The notes: generated by a model not told the origin, from the letters alone. 64,000 bases of DNA from a bacterium (GCA_030824495.1 JAVBXP010000013.1:1-64000), one strand, 5' to 3'; numbered from the stretch's first letter, positions 36,584-47,026 are shown. Made by a program: numbers and translations.

Positions 36584-38233
36584 CTATTCTGTTGTGGACG
36601 GTCTTGGCGGCACGCGAAGCAAGAAGGCCGGGGTGTCATTCCCAAAGCCTACGACGCTGTCGCGGTCGTCGTGATCGTCACGGCGCGGCCGGTCTTCACG
36701 GCGAGCAGGGCGCGCTTCGCGTTGCGGGCGCTCGTCACGTTGAGCACGCTCTTCGCGTTGCGGACGCTCTTCGCGTTGCGGACGTTCTTCGCGGCGCGGA
36801 CGTTCCTCACGTTGCGGCCGCTCTGCACGAGCCTGAGCGGGAGCCGCCGGAGCTTCGACCGCGGTCGCGGTCGCGACCTCTGGCTTCGGCTTGGTGCTGC
36901 TGCGGGCCTTGCGGCGGGGAGCAACGTCCTCGCCCTCGCTCGGCGTCGGAGCGACGATGGCGTCCATCGAGGCGACTTCGCCATGCGGTTCGATGCGGCG
37001 CGGGCGTTGCTCGCGGCCTCCGCGATCGCGACCACCGCGCTCACGGTCACGGCCGCCGCTGCGTTCGCGGCGCTCGTCCTTGATGCTGGCGAAGTCGACG
37101 CCTTCCAGCACGACTTCTTCGGGGTTCTTGCCGGTCAGCTTCAGCACCTTGTCGATGTTCTTCGCATCGGCAGGCGTGACGATCATGTAGGCCTTGCCGC
37201 TGCGGCCGGCGCGGCCGGTGCGGCCAATGCGGTGCACATAGTCGTCGGCATGGTGCGGAACGTCGTAGTTGAAGACGTGGCTGACGTCCGGAACATCAAG
37301 GCCCCGGGCCGCGACGTCCGAGGCGCAGAGCAGCTTGAGCTCTCCCTTGCGGAAGCTCTCCAGTGTACGCGTACGGGTCGCCTGGTCGAGGTCGCCATGG
37401 ATCGGCGCAGCATCGAAGCCGTGGGTCTTGAGCGACTTGGCGACGATGTCGACTTCGGACTTCCGGTTGCAGAAGACGATGCCGTTGCGCACGTCGTCGG
37501 CGGCGATCAGCATGCGCAGCGCGGTGCGCTTGGCTTTCGGATCGGAGGTCGGCAGGCGCACGATATACTGCGAAATGGTCTCTGCCGTGGTCGCCGGGCG
37601 GGTCGCCTCGATCCGAACCGGATCGTTGAGGAACTGCTTGGTGAGCCGGGTGATCTCGGGCGGCATGGTCGCCGAGAAGAACAGAGTCTGCTTCTTCGCC
37701 GGCGTCAGCTTGAAGATACGTTCGATGTCGGGAATGAAGCCCATGTCCAGCATGCGGTCGGCTTCATCGACCACCATGATCTGGACGCCGGTCATCAGCA
37801 GCTTGCCACGCTCGAAATGATCCAGCAGGCGGCCGGGCGTGGCGATCAGGACGTCGACGCCCCGATCAAGCTTCAGTTCCTGGTCCCCGAAGGATACGCC
37901 GCCGATCAGCAGCGCCCATGAGAGGGTCCGCTTCTGGCCCTTTGAGTATTTGTCGAAGGAAGCGGCGACCTGATCGGCCAGCTCGCGAGTCGGGGCGATC
38001 ACCAGGGCGCGGGGCATGCGCGCTTTCGAGCGCCCGGCGGCCAGGCGTTCGATCATCGGCAGGGTGAAGGCGGCGGTCTTGCCTGTGCCGGTTTGGGCGA
38101 TGCCAAGAACGTCGCGGCCTTGCAGCGCGACGGGGATGGCCTCAGCCTGGATCGGCGTGGCGGTGGTATAGCCGGTCTCGGCCACAGCCAGAAGCGTAGC
38201 GGGCGACAGGCCCAGTTCGGAAAATTCGGTCAT
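36584..38233 (-). CDS. rhlE: DEAD-box RNA helicase RhlE
   Basis: ATP-dependent RNA unwinding in RNA decay or ribosome assembly. The 549-residue protein has all core motifs: PIQAEAIP (Q motif), AQTGTGKT (Walker A), PTRELADQ, DEADRMLDMGF, SAT, and in domain 2 VAARGLDVP and HRIGRTGRAGRSG. The C-terminal 170 residues are basic and disordered, rich in Arg and Glu, with hexapeptide repeats (REERPQ). In Caulobacter an RhlE joins the degradosome in the cold. A GC-rich hairpin lies just upstream of the start. The tail carries 18-bp DNA repeats. Confidence 0.94.
   Translation of the reverse strand: MTEFSELGLSPATLLAVAETGYTTATPIQAEAIPVALQGRDVLGIAQTGTGKTAAFTLPMIERLAAGRSKARMPRALVIAPTRELADQVAASFDKYSKGQKRTLSWALLIGGVSFGDQELKLDRGVDVLIATPGRLLDHFERGKLLMTGVQIMVVDEADRMLDMGFIPDIERIFKLTPAKKQTLFFSATMPPEITRLTKQFLNDPVRIEATRPATTAETISQYIVRLPTSDPKAKRTALRMLIAADDVRNGIVFCNRKSEVDIVAKSLKTHGFDAAPIHGDLDQATRTRTLESFRKGELKLLCASDVAARGLDVPDVSHVFNYDVPHHADDYVHRIGRTGRAGRSGKAYMIVTPADAKNIDKVLKLTGKNPEEVVLEGVDFASIKDERRERSGGRDRERGGRDRGGREQRPRRIEPHGEVASMDAIVAPTPSEGEDVAPRRKARSSTKPKPEVATATAVEAPAAPAQARAERPQREERPRREERPQREERPQREERAQRDERPQREARPARREDRPRRDDHDDRDSVVGFGNDTPAFLLRVPPRPSTTE
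36711..36818 (-). repeat. Six 18-bp tandem repeats in rhlE coding the REERPQ tail
   Basis: Units run from 36711, 36729, 36747, 36765, 36783 and 36801. The third and fourth are identical (CGCTCTTCGCGTTGCGGA) and the others differ by a few bases. Each encodes one hexapeptide of the type R-E-E-R-P-Q. Length variation between strains is likely, because such arrays slip. Confidence 0.85.
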
Positions 38234-38447
38234 TCAGTTGCAATGGGGGCGGCGCGCCCGCCCAAAAAAGAAGAGAGCTTGCAAGCCGCGGCGGCGCGGA
38301 CGGCGATCGTCACGCGCGGCGGCAAGATACGGCGTGCGAGCTTCAAGTCAAACGCGTTCTGTAGCTAGTAGTTCACAGCGTCCCCGCGCCAGGGTCAAAT
38401 CAGCCATGGTTGGCAGGGCGACATGGTGAAGACGACGCCGCTCGACC

Positions 38448-39584
38448 TCAGGCTGCGAGGGGCGGCTCGACCGCCGCTGGAGGCGAGGGAACAAGGCGTC
38501 TGGCGATCCGCCGACCCATTTGGATCCCCGGAGTCTCGACGAAGACGAACAGTCCCCAGGCAAGCGGGATGACCGCGGCGCAGGTGACCAGCACCGCCAG
38601 CGGGAAGGTAAGGCCCGAACCGCCGGGCAGGCGCTGGATGGCGTCGTAGACCCCCAGGCGGTTCAAGCCGAAGATCACTTGCGGGTGAGCGAGATAGACC
38701 CCGAAGCTGATCTTGCCGAGGAACTGCATGACAGGGTTCGACAGCAAGCCTGGCGGGCGAAGCGCCATGCCCAGGCAGAGCAGGCCGAACGGCGCGCCCC
38801 AGGCGGCCATGTAGAGGACGTTGCGATACACACCCGCGCCAGGCCGGGTGAAGATTGGGGCGGCGGCCCAGGCGACCACCGTCAGCGCCAGGGCGCCGAG
38901 CGTCAGGTAGCCCCCCAGCCGCGCGGGTGTCAGGCGTAAGAGCTGAAATGCGATCAGCCCGAAGCCGAAGTACGGAAGATTGAAGAGCAACCCGTGGACC
39001 ACGAACGTGGGGTTCACCTTCAGTTTGCTCGCGATGATCGTGTAGGCCACCGCGCCCGCGGCGAACACGGCTGTGAGAAAAATCGCGCGCGGCAGGGTGG
39101 TGGCGATGGCCAGCAGCAGCGGAAAGGCCGCGTAGAACAGCATCTCGACGCCGATCGACCACGACGCCGGGGCGATGCCATCGACCATGTTCGGGCTCAG
39201 ATTGAACACGAAACCCAGAGAAAGGGCGATGTCTCCGAGCGAGGGCATGTCGTAGCCCTGGGCCTTGATGCTCATCAGTTGGACGGCGACGGCCAGGTAG
39301 TAGAGCGGCGCGATGCGCAGCACCCGCCGCAGATAAAACTCGGCGGTCTGCGCCTTGGTGGAGAGCTTGCCTTCATATCCGTAGGCGAGGCTGAATGCGC
39401 TCACCACGAAGAACAGCGGCACCCCATAGCCGAAGAACAACTTCATGAATTCCAGGCTGTGGGGCATCGGCGCCTGGGTGAGGTGGATCACGTGGAAGAT
39501 TACGATCGCGAACGCCGCATAGGCTCGCAGCGACTCCACACCCGGAAGGTGCGGGCGGTAGGCATGCGAAGCGGCTGCGGCCAT
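38448..39584 (-). CDS. Acyltransferase family 3 membrane protein
   Basis: The 378-residue protein has about ten membrane helices. The AT-3 motifs are GVESLRAYAAFAIVIFHV (with the catalytic-type His), YLRRVLRIAPLYYLAV and SWSIGVEMLFYAAFPLLLAI, then FLGKISFGVYLAHPQVI. Such proteins O-acetylate or O-acylate surface polysaccharides, lipids or peptidoglycan; the acceptor cannot be told. There are no polysaccharide genes beside it. It lies 29 bp downstream of parE in the same direction. Confidence 0.9.
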   Translation of the reverse strand: MAAAASHAYRPHLPGVESLRAYAAFAIVIFHVIHLTQAPMPHSLEFMKLFFGYGVPLFFVVSAFSLAYGYEGKLSTKAQTAEFYLRRVLRIAPLYYLAVAVQLMSIKAQGYDMPSLGDIALSLGFVFNLSPNMVDGIAPASWSIGVEMLFYAAFPLLLAIATTLPRAIFLTAVFAAGAVAYTIIASKLKVNPTFVVHGLLFNLPYFGFGLIAFQLLRLTPARLGGYLTLGALALTVVAWAAAPIFTRPGAGVYRNVLYMAAWGAPFGLLCLGMALRPPGLLSNPVMQFLGKISFGVYLAHPQVIFGLNRLGVYDAIQRLPGGSGLTFPLAVLVTCAAVIPLAWGLFVFVETPGIQMGRRIARRLVPSPPAAVEPPLAA

Positions 39585-39613
39585 TTTAATCCCCGTTGCG
39601 ATATGGCCCGAAG

Positions 39614-41674
39614 CTAGACGTCGAGGTCGGCGACTGCGAACTCGGCGTTTTCCTGGATGAAGCGGAAGCGCAGCTCGGGCTTGCGACCCATCAGCGCCTC
39701 GACCAGGTCCTCGACGCTTTCCTCGGCGCGGGGCAGGGTGACGCGCGCCATGGTCCGGGTGGCCGGATCCATGGTGGTCTCCTTGAGCTGGGCCGGCATC
39801 ATCTCGCCCAGGCCTTTGAAGCGGCCGATTTCGGGCTTCTTGCCTTTGAACTCGGTGGCCAGCAGTTCCTCGCGGTGGGCATCGTCGCGGGCATAGATGG
39901 TCTTGCCGCCGTGGCTCATCCGGTAGAGCGGGGGCAGGGCGAGATAGAGCCGGCCCGACCGGATCAGGTTCGGCATCGTGCGGTAGAAGAAGGTGATCAG
40001 CAGAGATGCGATGTGGGCGCCGTCGACGTCGGCGTCCGTCATGATCACCACGCGCTCGTAGCGCAGGTCCTCTTCCTTGAACTTCGAGCCGCCCTGCACG
40101 CCGAGCGCCAGCATGAGATCCGTCAGTTCCTTGTTGCCGCCCAGCTTGTCGAGCGTGGCCGAGGCCACGTTCAGGATCTTGCCGCGCAGGGGCAGGATCG
40201 CCTGGGTGCGCCGATTGCGGGCCTGCTTGGCCGAGCCGCCGGCGGAGTCGCCTTCGACCAGGAAGATTTCAGTGCCGTCGGTCGCCTGGCCCGAACAGTC
40301 GGCCAGCTTGCCCGGCAGTCGTAGCTTGCGGGTCGCCGAGGCGCGTTGGACGTCCTTGTCGCGCCGACGCTTCAAGCGCTCTTCGGCGCGCTCGATCACG
40401 AACTCCAGCAGGGCCGAGGCGGCCTTGGGCTGGGCGGTCAGCCAGTGGTCGAACGGGTCGCGCAGGGCGTTTTCGACCAGCTTCTGGGCGTCGGACGACG
40501 ACAGTCGCTCTTTGGTCTGGCCCTGGAACTCGGGGTTGCGGATGAAGACGCTGATCAGGGCGCCGGCCTGGGAGATCACGTCCTCGGCGGTGAGGATGCT
40601 GCCACGCTTCTCGCCGGTCAGTTCGGCATAGGCCTTGAGCCCGCGGGTGAGGGCCGCACGAAGGCCCGCCTCGTGGGTGCCGCCCTCGGGCGTGGGAACG
40701 GTGTTGCAGTAGGACTGCATGAAGCCGTCGGCCTCGCCGAAGCCGGCCGGGGTCCAGGTCAGGGCCCACTCGACGGCGCCGCCTTCGCTCTTGCGCTCGA
40801 TGCGCCCGGCGAAGGGTTCGGGGGTGACGGTCTCGATGCCCTTGACCCGCTCGGCCAGGAAGTCGGCCAGGCCGTTTGGGAAACGGAAGGTGGCCTCTGC
40901 CGGGGTCTGGTCATGGATGCGCGAGGGGTCGCAGCTCCAGCGGATCTCGACGCCGCCGAACAGATAGGCCTTGGAGCGCGCCATCCGATAGAGGCGCGCG
41001 GGCTTGAAGATCGCGCCCTCACCGAAGATCTGGGCGTCGGGCAGGAAGCTGATCGCCGTGCCCTTCTTGCGGGTCGGGTTCAGCTTTTCGATGCCGCCCA
41101 GCGGCTTGCCGCGGCTGAACGACTGGCGCCACTCGAAGCCGTCTTTCCAAGCGGTGACATCGACGCGCTCGGACAGTGCGTTCACGACGGAGACACCGAC
41201 GCCGTGCAGGCCGCCGGACGTCTCATAGGCCTTGCCGGAGAACTTACCGCCCGAGTGCAGGACGGTCATGATGACTTCCAGCGCAGACTTGCCCGGATGC
41301 TTCGGGTGCGGATCGACGGGGATGCCGCGGCCGTCGTCCTTGACGGTTAGGACGCCGTCGGCGTCCAGCCGAACTTCGATCACCTTGGCGTGGCCGGCGA
41401 CGGCCTCGTCCATGGCGTTGTCGAGGACTTCGGCGAACAGGTGGTGCAGGGCGCGCTCGTCGGTGCCGCCGATGTACATGCCCGGACGCTTTCGCACAGG
41501 CTCCAGGCCTTCGAGGACCTCGATGTCCTTGGCCGAATAGCCGCCAGCCGGCTCCTTGGCTCCCAGCACGACGGGGTCGGGCCGCGGCTCATGGCTTTCG
41601 GCCAGGGGCGCGGCGGGCGCGGGATTCAGCGCGTCGTCGAAGAGGGAAGCTTGCGGAGTGGGGGGCTGGGACAT
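39614..41674 (-). CDS. parE: DNA topoisomerase IV subunit B
   Basis: ATPase and TOPRIM subunit that, with ParC, separates linked daughter chromosomes. In about 686 residues the GHKL ATPase block has AEVLDNAMDEAVAGHAK, DDGRGIPVDPHP and GGLHGVGVSVVNALS. The TOPRIM segment has LVEGDSAGGSAKQARNR and MTDADVDGAHI. It lacks the insertion of GyrB, which favours ParE. The ATG at 41674 is used because the upstream frame is non-coding in character. An Ala/Pro-rich leader (about 45 residues) precedes the ATPase domain. Divergent from a Gfo/Idh gene. Confidence 0.93.
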   Translation of the reverse strand: MSQPPTPQASLFDDALNPAPAAPLAESHEPRPDPVVLGAKEPAGGYSAKDIEVLEGLEPVRKRPGMYIGGTDERALHHLFAEVLDNAMDEAVAGHAKVIEVRLDADGVLTVKDDGRGIPVDPHPKHPGKSALEVIMTVLHSGGKFSGKAYETSGGLHGVGVSVVNALSERVDVTAWKDGFEWRQSFSRGKPLGGIEKLNPTRKKGTAISFLPDAQIFGEGAIFKPARLYRMARSKAYLFGGVEIRWSCDPSRIHDQTPAEATFRFPNGLADFLAERVKGIETVTPEPFAGRIERKSEGGAVEWALTWTPAGFGEADGFMQSYCNTVPTPEGGTHEAGLRAALTRGLKAYAELTGEKRGSILTAEDVISQAGALISVFIRNPEFQGQTKERLSSSDAQKLVENALRDPFDHWLTAQPKAASALLEFVIERAEERLKRRRDKDVQRASATRKLRLPGKLADCSGQATDGTEIFLVEGDSAGGSAKQARNRRTQAILPLRGKILNVASATLDKLGGNKELTDLMLALGVQGGSKFKEEDLRYERVVIMTDADVDGAHIASLLITFFYRTMPNLIRSGRLYLALPPLYRMSHGGKTIYARDDAHREELLATEFKGKKPEIGRFKGLGEMMPAQLKETTMDPATRTMARVTLPRAEESVEDLVEALMGRKPELRFRFIQENAEFAVADLDV

Positions 41675-41784
41675 GCTGCCGGGAAAATGGAACGATTCGA
41701 GACCGCCCCATATGAATCGCCGTCCATGCGAATGCAATGTAGCCAAGCGCCACGCGCCGTCGCGTACTGGGGAAGGAAGCAATT

Positions 41785-42768
41785 ATGAGTGGGCAAAGCG
41801 AAAGGCCGCTGCGGATCGGCATATTGGGCGCGGCGCGGATCGCCCCGATGGCGCTGATCGCCCCGGCGAAGGCGACCGGCGTGGCCCAGGTCGTGGCCGT
41901 CGCCGCCCGCGATCCTGAGCGGGCGCGGGCCTATGCGGCCGAGCATGGCATCCCCAACGTCCCCGAGGACTACGAGGCGCTGATCGCCCATCCGGAAGTG
42001 GACGCCGTCTACAACGCGCTTCCCGCCTCGCGACACGCAGACCTGACAGTCGCGGCGTTGAAGGCTGGCAAGCCAGTGCTTTGCGAAAAGCCGTTCGCCA
42101 TGACGCTGGCGGAAGCCCAGCATATGGTCGCGGTGGCCGATGGGTGCGGCCTCGTCCTGATGGAGGCGTTCCACTATCGCTACCATCCGCTGTTCGCGCG
42201 GGTGCTGGAGATCGTGGCCAGCGGCGAGATCGGCGATGTCCGCCGTCTGGAGGCGGTGTTCTCAACCTCGATCGAGGCGACAGCGACGGAGCTTCGCTAT
42301 GACCCCAGCCTGGGCGGCGGCGCGCTGATGGATCTCGGGACCTACTGCCTGCATTGGGTTCGCACGGTCGTCGGCGCCGAGCCCGAGGTGCGAGCCGCCA
42401 AGGCGATGATCGGGGCGACGGGCGTGGATATCTCGACCCAGGCGACCCTGGCCTTCCCGCGCGGCGTCAGCGCCGAAATTTCCTGCGACATGGCCGGCCC
42501 GGTTCGCGCCACCTTGGAGATCGAGGGGCTGGAGGGGCGGCTCAAGGTGATCAACCCGCTCGCGCCGCAGATGGGGCACCTGATCGAGGTGAGCGTCGAG
42601 GGGGAAGAAGCTCGGCGCGAGACCACCAGTCGCGATCCGACCTACGATTTCCAGCTTCGCGCTTTTGTCGATGCAGTGCGCGGCGTTGCGCCGGCCCTCA
42701 CCGGAGGCGCCGACGCGATAGCTCAGATGGCGGCGATGGAAACCATCGCCGCCATGTCCAGGGCCTAG
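41785..42768 (+). CDS. Gfo/Idh/MocA-family oxidoreductase
   Basis: The 327-residue NAD(P)-dependent oxidoreductase has the N-terminal Rossmann motif GILGAARIAPMAL, the strand-4 block YNALPASRHADLTVAALKAGKPVLCEKPF (catalytic Lys in EKPF) and a C-terminal beta-sheet domain with DLGTYCLHWVR. These enzymes oxidise or reduce sugars and polyols; the substrate is unknown. GGAAGG precedes the ATG. It converges on the secreted acylase and shares CTAG as stop. Confidence 0.88.
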   Translation: MSGQSERPLRIGILGAARIAPMALIAPAKATGVAQVVAVAARDPERARAYAAEHGIPNVPEDYEALIAHPEVDAVYNALPASRHADLTVAALKAGKPVLCEKPFAMTLAEAQHMVAVADGCGLVLMEAFHYRYHPLFARVLEIVASGEIGDVRRLEAVFSTSIEATATELRYDPSLGGGALMDLGTYCLHWVRTVVGAEPEVRAAKAMIGATGVDISTQATLAFPRGVSAEISCDMAGPVRATLEIEGLEGRLKVINPLAPQMGHLIEVSVEGEEARRETTSRDPTYDFQLRAFVDAVRGVAPALTGGADAIAQMAAMETIAAMSRA

Positions 42769-45080
42769 TTCCCCTTCAGGACCAGCACCGGGCCGGCGCC
42801 GTCCTTGGCGATGTCGGCCTTGCTGAAGGGCAGGCGATGCCAGCCCTTCTTCGAATATAGCCAGGTCTGGTCTGCAAAGTGCGGCGAGGCTGGGTCGGCC
42901 GACTGAGAATAGGACAGCACCGCATCGGCCACCGGTCCCTTGGCGTCGAAGCTCACGACCTGGATGTAGCTGGAGCCGTGATAGGGCACGTAGCCTGCAG
43001 CCTGAGCGTTCCAGCGCGCCTGCTGGGCGTTCAGCACGCCGTCGCCGCCTTCGCCGCCGTGAACGGGGATCTTCTGATCGCCCCGAACAGCGAAGTGGAT
43101 CGAGCCATAAGGCGCGTCCAGCGGGGTCTTCTGGCTTTCCAGCACCTCGACGGCGCCGGCCATGGCGGCCCGCAGCTTGGCGGCCGTCTCGTCGTCGGTC
43201 TTCAATCCGCGCGGGGTATGGACCGGATCTGCCGGATCGAAGGGGGTGACGTAGAGGTTGGGGATCTTCTGGGCCAGGCGCCAGAACTCGACGAAGACGT
43301 GGGCGCCGACGCTCTCGTTGTCCATGCGGCGATCCCACTTCGCCAGGACGGCGCAGGCGGCCTTGATGTCGACGGTCTTGCCGGCGGCGGTGGTCGCCGT
43401 GGGGCTCGCCCCGCAGACCTTCAGCGCGTCGTCGAGATAGAGATCGGCGGCCAGGTTGCGGTTCCAGAACAGCATGGTCTTGACCTTCTCGATGTCGAAG
43501 GTGTTCCCCGCCAGTCCATCCTCGCCGGCCAGGCGACGATCGATCTCTATGATCCCAGAGCGCGTGCGCAGGTTCTGGGGAATCGCCGCCGGGCCGACCA
43601 GCGGCGAGAAGGCCGCCATCGGCGCCTTGGCGTTGGCCAGCCAGTAGCTGTCATTGCTGTTGGCGACATAGTCGGTGCGGATCATCGCCGGCATGGTCGC
43701 GCCGGGCATCAGGCCAGGGGCGTCCCAGTCGCAGGCCGAGCGCGCGCCATCCAGCACATAGATCCGAGCCGAAGCGGCGAGGGCGGCCGCCGGGGCGCTG
43801 GGCGCGCAATCCTTCAGCTTCTGCGCCGAGACGTTCGGCGTCGCGGTGATGTCGGCGTAGAGCGCGTCGCCATGGCGGTCGGCCGCGATGGTGTTGACCC
43901 ACGGGATGCCGAGCGTCTGCTCGATGACCTGCTTGATCTCGCCCACCGACTTGGCGCGGCTGATCCGCAGCCAGGTGTCCGACGAGTTGGAGTTGCCGCG
44001 GTTGGCGTCCCGCAGGGCGTAGGCGGTCTTGGTGTTCCAGGTCAGCCCCGCCTGCGGCATGACCACCACCGGGCCGTAGCTGGTGGTGTAGAAGGTGCGG
44101 GTCTGTGGGCCGGTGGGGGTTTCGACCGTGACGCTCTTGCGGCCCATCGCATGGCGCTTGCCGTCCACCAGATAGGCGGTGGGATCGGCCGGATCGAGCG
44201 CCAGTTCGAACAGGGTGAAGTGGCGGTCTGTGGACACCGTATGGGTCCAGGCGACGTCCTTGTTGAACCCGATCGACATGCCCGGGCCGCCGGCGATGGT
44301 GACGCCCATCACGTCGAACTTGCCCGGGATGGTCAGGTGGGTCTGGTAGAAGCGGTTGGTGCCTTCCCAGGGGAAGTGCGGATTGCCGAGCACCAGGCCG
44401 GACTTGTTGGTGGTGACTTCGCGCCCAAAGGCCCAGCCGTTGGAGCCAAGGCCGATCATCTCGGCCATGTTGGGCAGGCCAAGGCTGGCGGCCGGCTTCA
44501 AGGCGGCGTCGGCTGTGGGCGGCGCGGCGGCGTTGGTCTGGCGCAACCATGCGCCTCCGCTGGCCTGGATCATCCGCTCCTCGTTCAGGCGCAGCATATC
44601 GTCGACGGTGATCGGCCGCAGCCAGGCCTTGTCGCCGCACTCGGACGGCAGCTTGTCCTTGGGGGTGTCGGCCAGATAGCGGTTGAAGCCGGCGACGTAG
44701 CCATCGACCAGTTCGCGATAGTCGGCCGAGCCCTTGGCGCGCCCAGCGCGCAGATTGTCGATGTCGGTATTGGCCCGGAAGAAGAAGTCGCTCTCCAGGT
44801 TCTTGATGTCGGTGAAGGCGATGACGGTGGTGGCGTCTGGACCAAAGTGCTTGGAGCGCTCGCCGTTCACCGTCACGACCTTGTCGGCCAGCAGGCAGAG
44901 GTTGTCCTGGGCGAAGGTGTAGCCCTGGCCATAGCCGATGCCGCGGTAGTTCTTGGCGGTGATGTGGGGGATGCCGAACTGGGTGCGGACGACCTGCGCC
45001 TCATAGGTCGCCGCCTGGGCGCCGGTCGCCAGTCCCGCGCCCAGCACCAGGGCGGCAGTCGTCAGAAACTTCATCGTCAT
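42765..45080 (-). CDS. Secreted penicillin/acyl-homoserine-lactone acylase family protein (S45 Ntn hydrolase)
   Basis: The 771-residue periplasmic hydrolase has a signal peptide ending in TGAQAATYE. An alpha-chain domain follows, then the self-cleavage site GLGSNGWAFG; Ser213 becomes the N-terminal nucleophile of the beta chain. Further conserved blocks are GNPHFPWEG, VAWTHTVSTDRHF and, near the C-terminus, GDGVLNAQQARWNAQAAGY. Relatives (PvdQ, aculeacin acylase) cut acyl chains from homoserine lactones or lipopeptides. Substrate cannot be told. An internal ATG at 45074 is also possible. Confidence 0.88.
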   Translation of the reverse strand: MTMKFLTTAALVLGAGLATGAQAATYEAQVVRTQFGIPHITAKNYRGIGYGQGYTFAQDNLCLLADKVVTVNGERSKHFGPDATTVIAFTDIKNLESDFFFRANTDIDNLRAGRAKGSADYRELVDGYVAGFNRYLADTPKDKLPSECGDKAWLRPITVDDMLRLNEERMIQASGGAWLRQTNAAAPPTADAALKPAASLGLPNMAEMIGLGSNGWAFGREVTTNKSGLVLGNPHFPWEGTNRFYQTHLTIPGKFDVMGVTIAGGPGMSIGFNKDVAWTHTVSTDRHFTLFELALDPADPTAYLVDGKRHAMGRKSVTVETPTGPQTRTFYTTSYGPVVVMPQAGLTWNTKTAYALRDANRGNSNSSDTWLRISRAKSVGEIKQVIEQTLGIPWVNTIAADRHGDALYADITATPNVSAQKLKDCAPSAPAAALAASARIYVLDGARSACDWDAPGLMPGATMPAMIRTDYVANSNDSYWLANAKAPMAAFSPLVGPAAIPQNLRTRSGIIEIDRRLAGEDGLAGNTFDIEKVKTMLFWNRNLAADLYLDDALKVCGASPTATTAAGKTVDIKAACAVLAKWDRRMDNESVGAHVFVEFWRLAQKIPNLYVTPFDPADPVHTPRGLKTDDETAAKLRAAMAGAVEVLESQKTPLDAPYGSIHFAVRGDQKIPVHGGEGGDGVLNAQQARWNAQAAGYVPYHGSSYIQVVSFDAKGPVADAVLSYSQSADPASPHFADQTWLYSKKGWHRLPFSKADIAKDGAGPVLVLKGN

Positions 45081-45170
45081 TGCGTCCCCCTCTTGCTCGC
45101 GTGTCTCCGCAAGCTTGGCCGGGGATGACGGCTGATTGAACAGCGTCCGTCAACGCCATAGGCGGGGCGC

Positions 45171-45204
45171 AAAGAAAAAGGGCCGTGGATCACTCCACGG
45201 CCCC
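45171..45204 (-). terminator. Rho-independent terminator of glnA
   Basis: Leftward reading gives GGGCCGTGGA, a 4-nt loop, then TCCACGGCCC (45203 down to 45180) followed by TTTTTCTTT. It is a 10-bp perfect stem with a U run, 27 bp after the glnA stop. Confidence 0.9.
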
Positions 45205-45230
45205 TCTGAAATCGCCTCAGGCGGTTTCGA

Positions 45231-46640
45231 CTAGCAGGAATAGTACATGTCGAATTCGACCGGGTGCGGATGCAGTTGCAAGCGCATGACTTCCTGCATC
45301 TTCAGCTCGATGTAGGCGTCGATGAAGTCGTCGTCCATGACGCCGCCGGCCTTCAGGAAGCCGCGGTCCTTGTCGAGGTTTTCCAGAGCTTCACGCAGCG
45401 AGCCGCAGACTTCCGGAACCTTCTTCTGCTCGCGGGGCGGCAGGTCGTAGAGGTTCTTGTCCTGGGCCGCGCCCGGGTCGATCTGGTTGATGATGCCGTC
45501 AAGGCCGGCCATCAGCAGGGCCACGAAGGTCAGGTAGGGGTTGCCCATCGGGTCCGGGAAGCGGGCTTCGATGCGCTTGGCCTTCGGCGAGTCGACGTGC
45601 GGGATGCGGATCGAGGCCGAACGGTTGCGGGCCGAATAGGCCAACTTCACCGGGGCTTCGTAGCCGGGCACCAGACGCTTGTAGGAGTTGGTGGTCGAGT
45701 TCGAGAAGGCGTTGATCGCCTTGGCGTGCTTGATGATGCCGCCGATGTACCACAGGCACATTTGCGACAGGCCGGCGTACTTGTCGCCAGCGAACAGCGG
45801 CTTGCCGTCGGCCCAGATCGACTGGTGGACGTGCATGCCCGAACCGTTGTCGGCGAACATCGGCTTGGCCATGAAGGTCGCCGACTTGCCGTAGGCCGCG
45901 GCCACGTTGTGGATGACGTACTTATAGAGCTGCATCCGGTCGGCCATGACGATCATGGTGTCGAACTTCAGGCCGAGTTCGTGCTGGGCCGGCGCCACTT
46001 CGTGGTGGTGCTTTTCCGGCTTCATGCCGAGCTCGCCCATGACGGCCAGCATTTCGCCGCGCAGATCTTGAGCCGAGTCGACCGGGTTGACCGGGAAGTA
46101 GCCGCCCTTGGGACCCGGGCGGTGGCCCATGTTGCCCTCGGCGTAGGACTTGCCGGTGTTGGCCGGCAGTTCGGTCGAGTCGTAGGAATAGCCGGTGTTG
46201 TGCGGGTCGGTGGACCAGCGCACGTCGTCGAAGATGAAGAACTCGGCTTCAGGGCCGAAGAACACGGTGTCGCCGATACCGGCCGACTTCACGTAGTTCA
46301 GTGCAGCCTTGGCGATCGAACGCGGGTCGCGGTTATACGGGGTGCCGGTGTCCGGGTTCACGATGTCGCAGAACAGGCACAGCGTGGTCTGCTGGTAGAA
46401 GGGGTCGATATAGGCCGTGTCCAGGTCGGGACGCAGCTTCATGTCGCTTTCGTTGATCGCCTTCCAGCCCGCGATCGATGAACCGTCGAACATCGTGCCG
46501 TCGGTCAGGAATTCCTCGTCCACCAGATCGATATCGAAGGTCACGTGCTGCATCCGACCGCGAATGTCGGTGAAGCGCACGTCGACGTACTTGACGTCCT
46601 TTTCCTTGATCTCGTTCAGAATGTCCTGGGCGCTAGCCAT
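45231..46640 (-). CDS. glnA: Glutamine synthetase type I
   Basis: Makes glutamine from glutamate, ammonia and ATP, the main entry of nitrogen. The 469-residue product has [25 protein letters not shown] (metal Glu), GSGMHVHQS, and the adenylylation tyrosine in [10 protein letters not shown], so control by GlnE is expected. An AAGGGG ribosome binding site precedes the ATG. It is the second gene of glnB-glnA, 38 bp after glnB, and is closed by a strong terminator. Confidence 0.98.
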   Translation of the reverse strand: MASAQDILNEIKEKDVKYVDVRFTDIRGRMQHVTFDIDLVDEEFLTDGTMFDGSSIAGWKAINESDMKLRPDLDTAYIDPFYQQTTLCLFCDIVNPDTGTPYNRDPRSIAKAALNYVKSAGIGDTVFFGPEAEFFIFDDVRWSTDPHNTGYSYDSTELPANTGKSYAEGNMGHRPGPKGGYFPVNPVDSAQDLRGEMLAVMGELGMKPEKHHHEVAPAQHELGLKFDTMIVMADRMQLYKYVIHNVAAAYGKSATFMAKPMFADNGSGMHVHQSIWADGKPLFAGDKYAGLSQMCLWYIGGIIKHAKAINAFSNSTTNSYKRLVPGYEAPVKLAYSARNRSASIRIPHVDSPKAKRIEARFPDPMGNPYLTFVALLMAGLDGIINQIDPGAAQDKNLYDLPPREQKKVPEVCGSLREALENLDKDRGFLKAGGVMDDDFIDAYIELKMQEVMRLQLHPHPVEFDMYYSC

Positions 46641-46678
46641 TGGTCTTATCCCCTTGAAGAAGTCTCGATAGCCTTGAT

Positions 46679-47026
<348 letters not shown>

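Noticed and set aside
36711..36818. Possible CRISPR array
   Set aside because: Units are directly adjacent without spacers and are in frame inside rhlE.
36359..37921. A 520-codon rightward frame opposite rhlE and the GGDEF gene
   Set aside because: It crosses the ends of two well-supported leftward genes, and its repeats are only the complement of the RhlE tail.
42879..45128. A 749-codon rightward frame opposite the acylase gene
   Set aside because: Same reason: the leftward frame has a signal peptide and an Ntn cleavage site, while this frame has low-complexity sequence.
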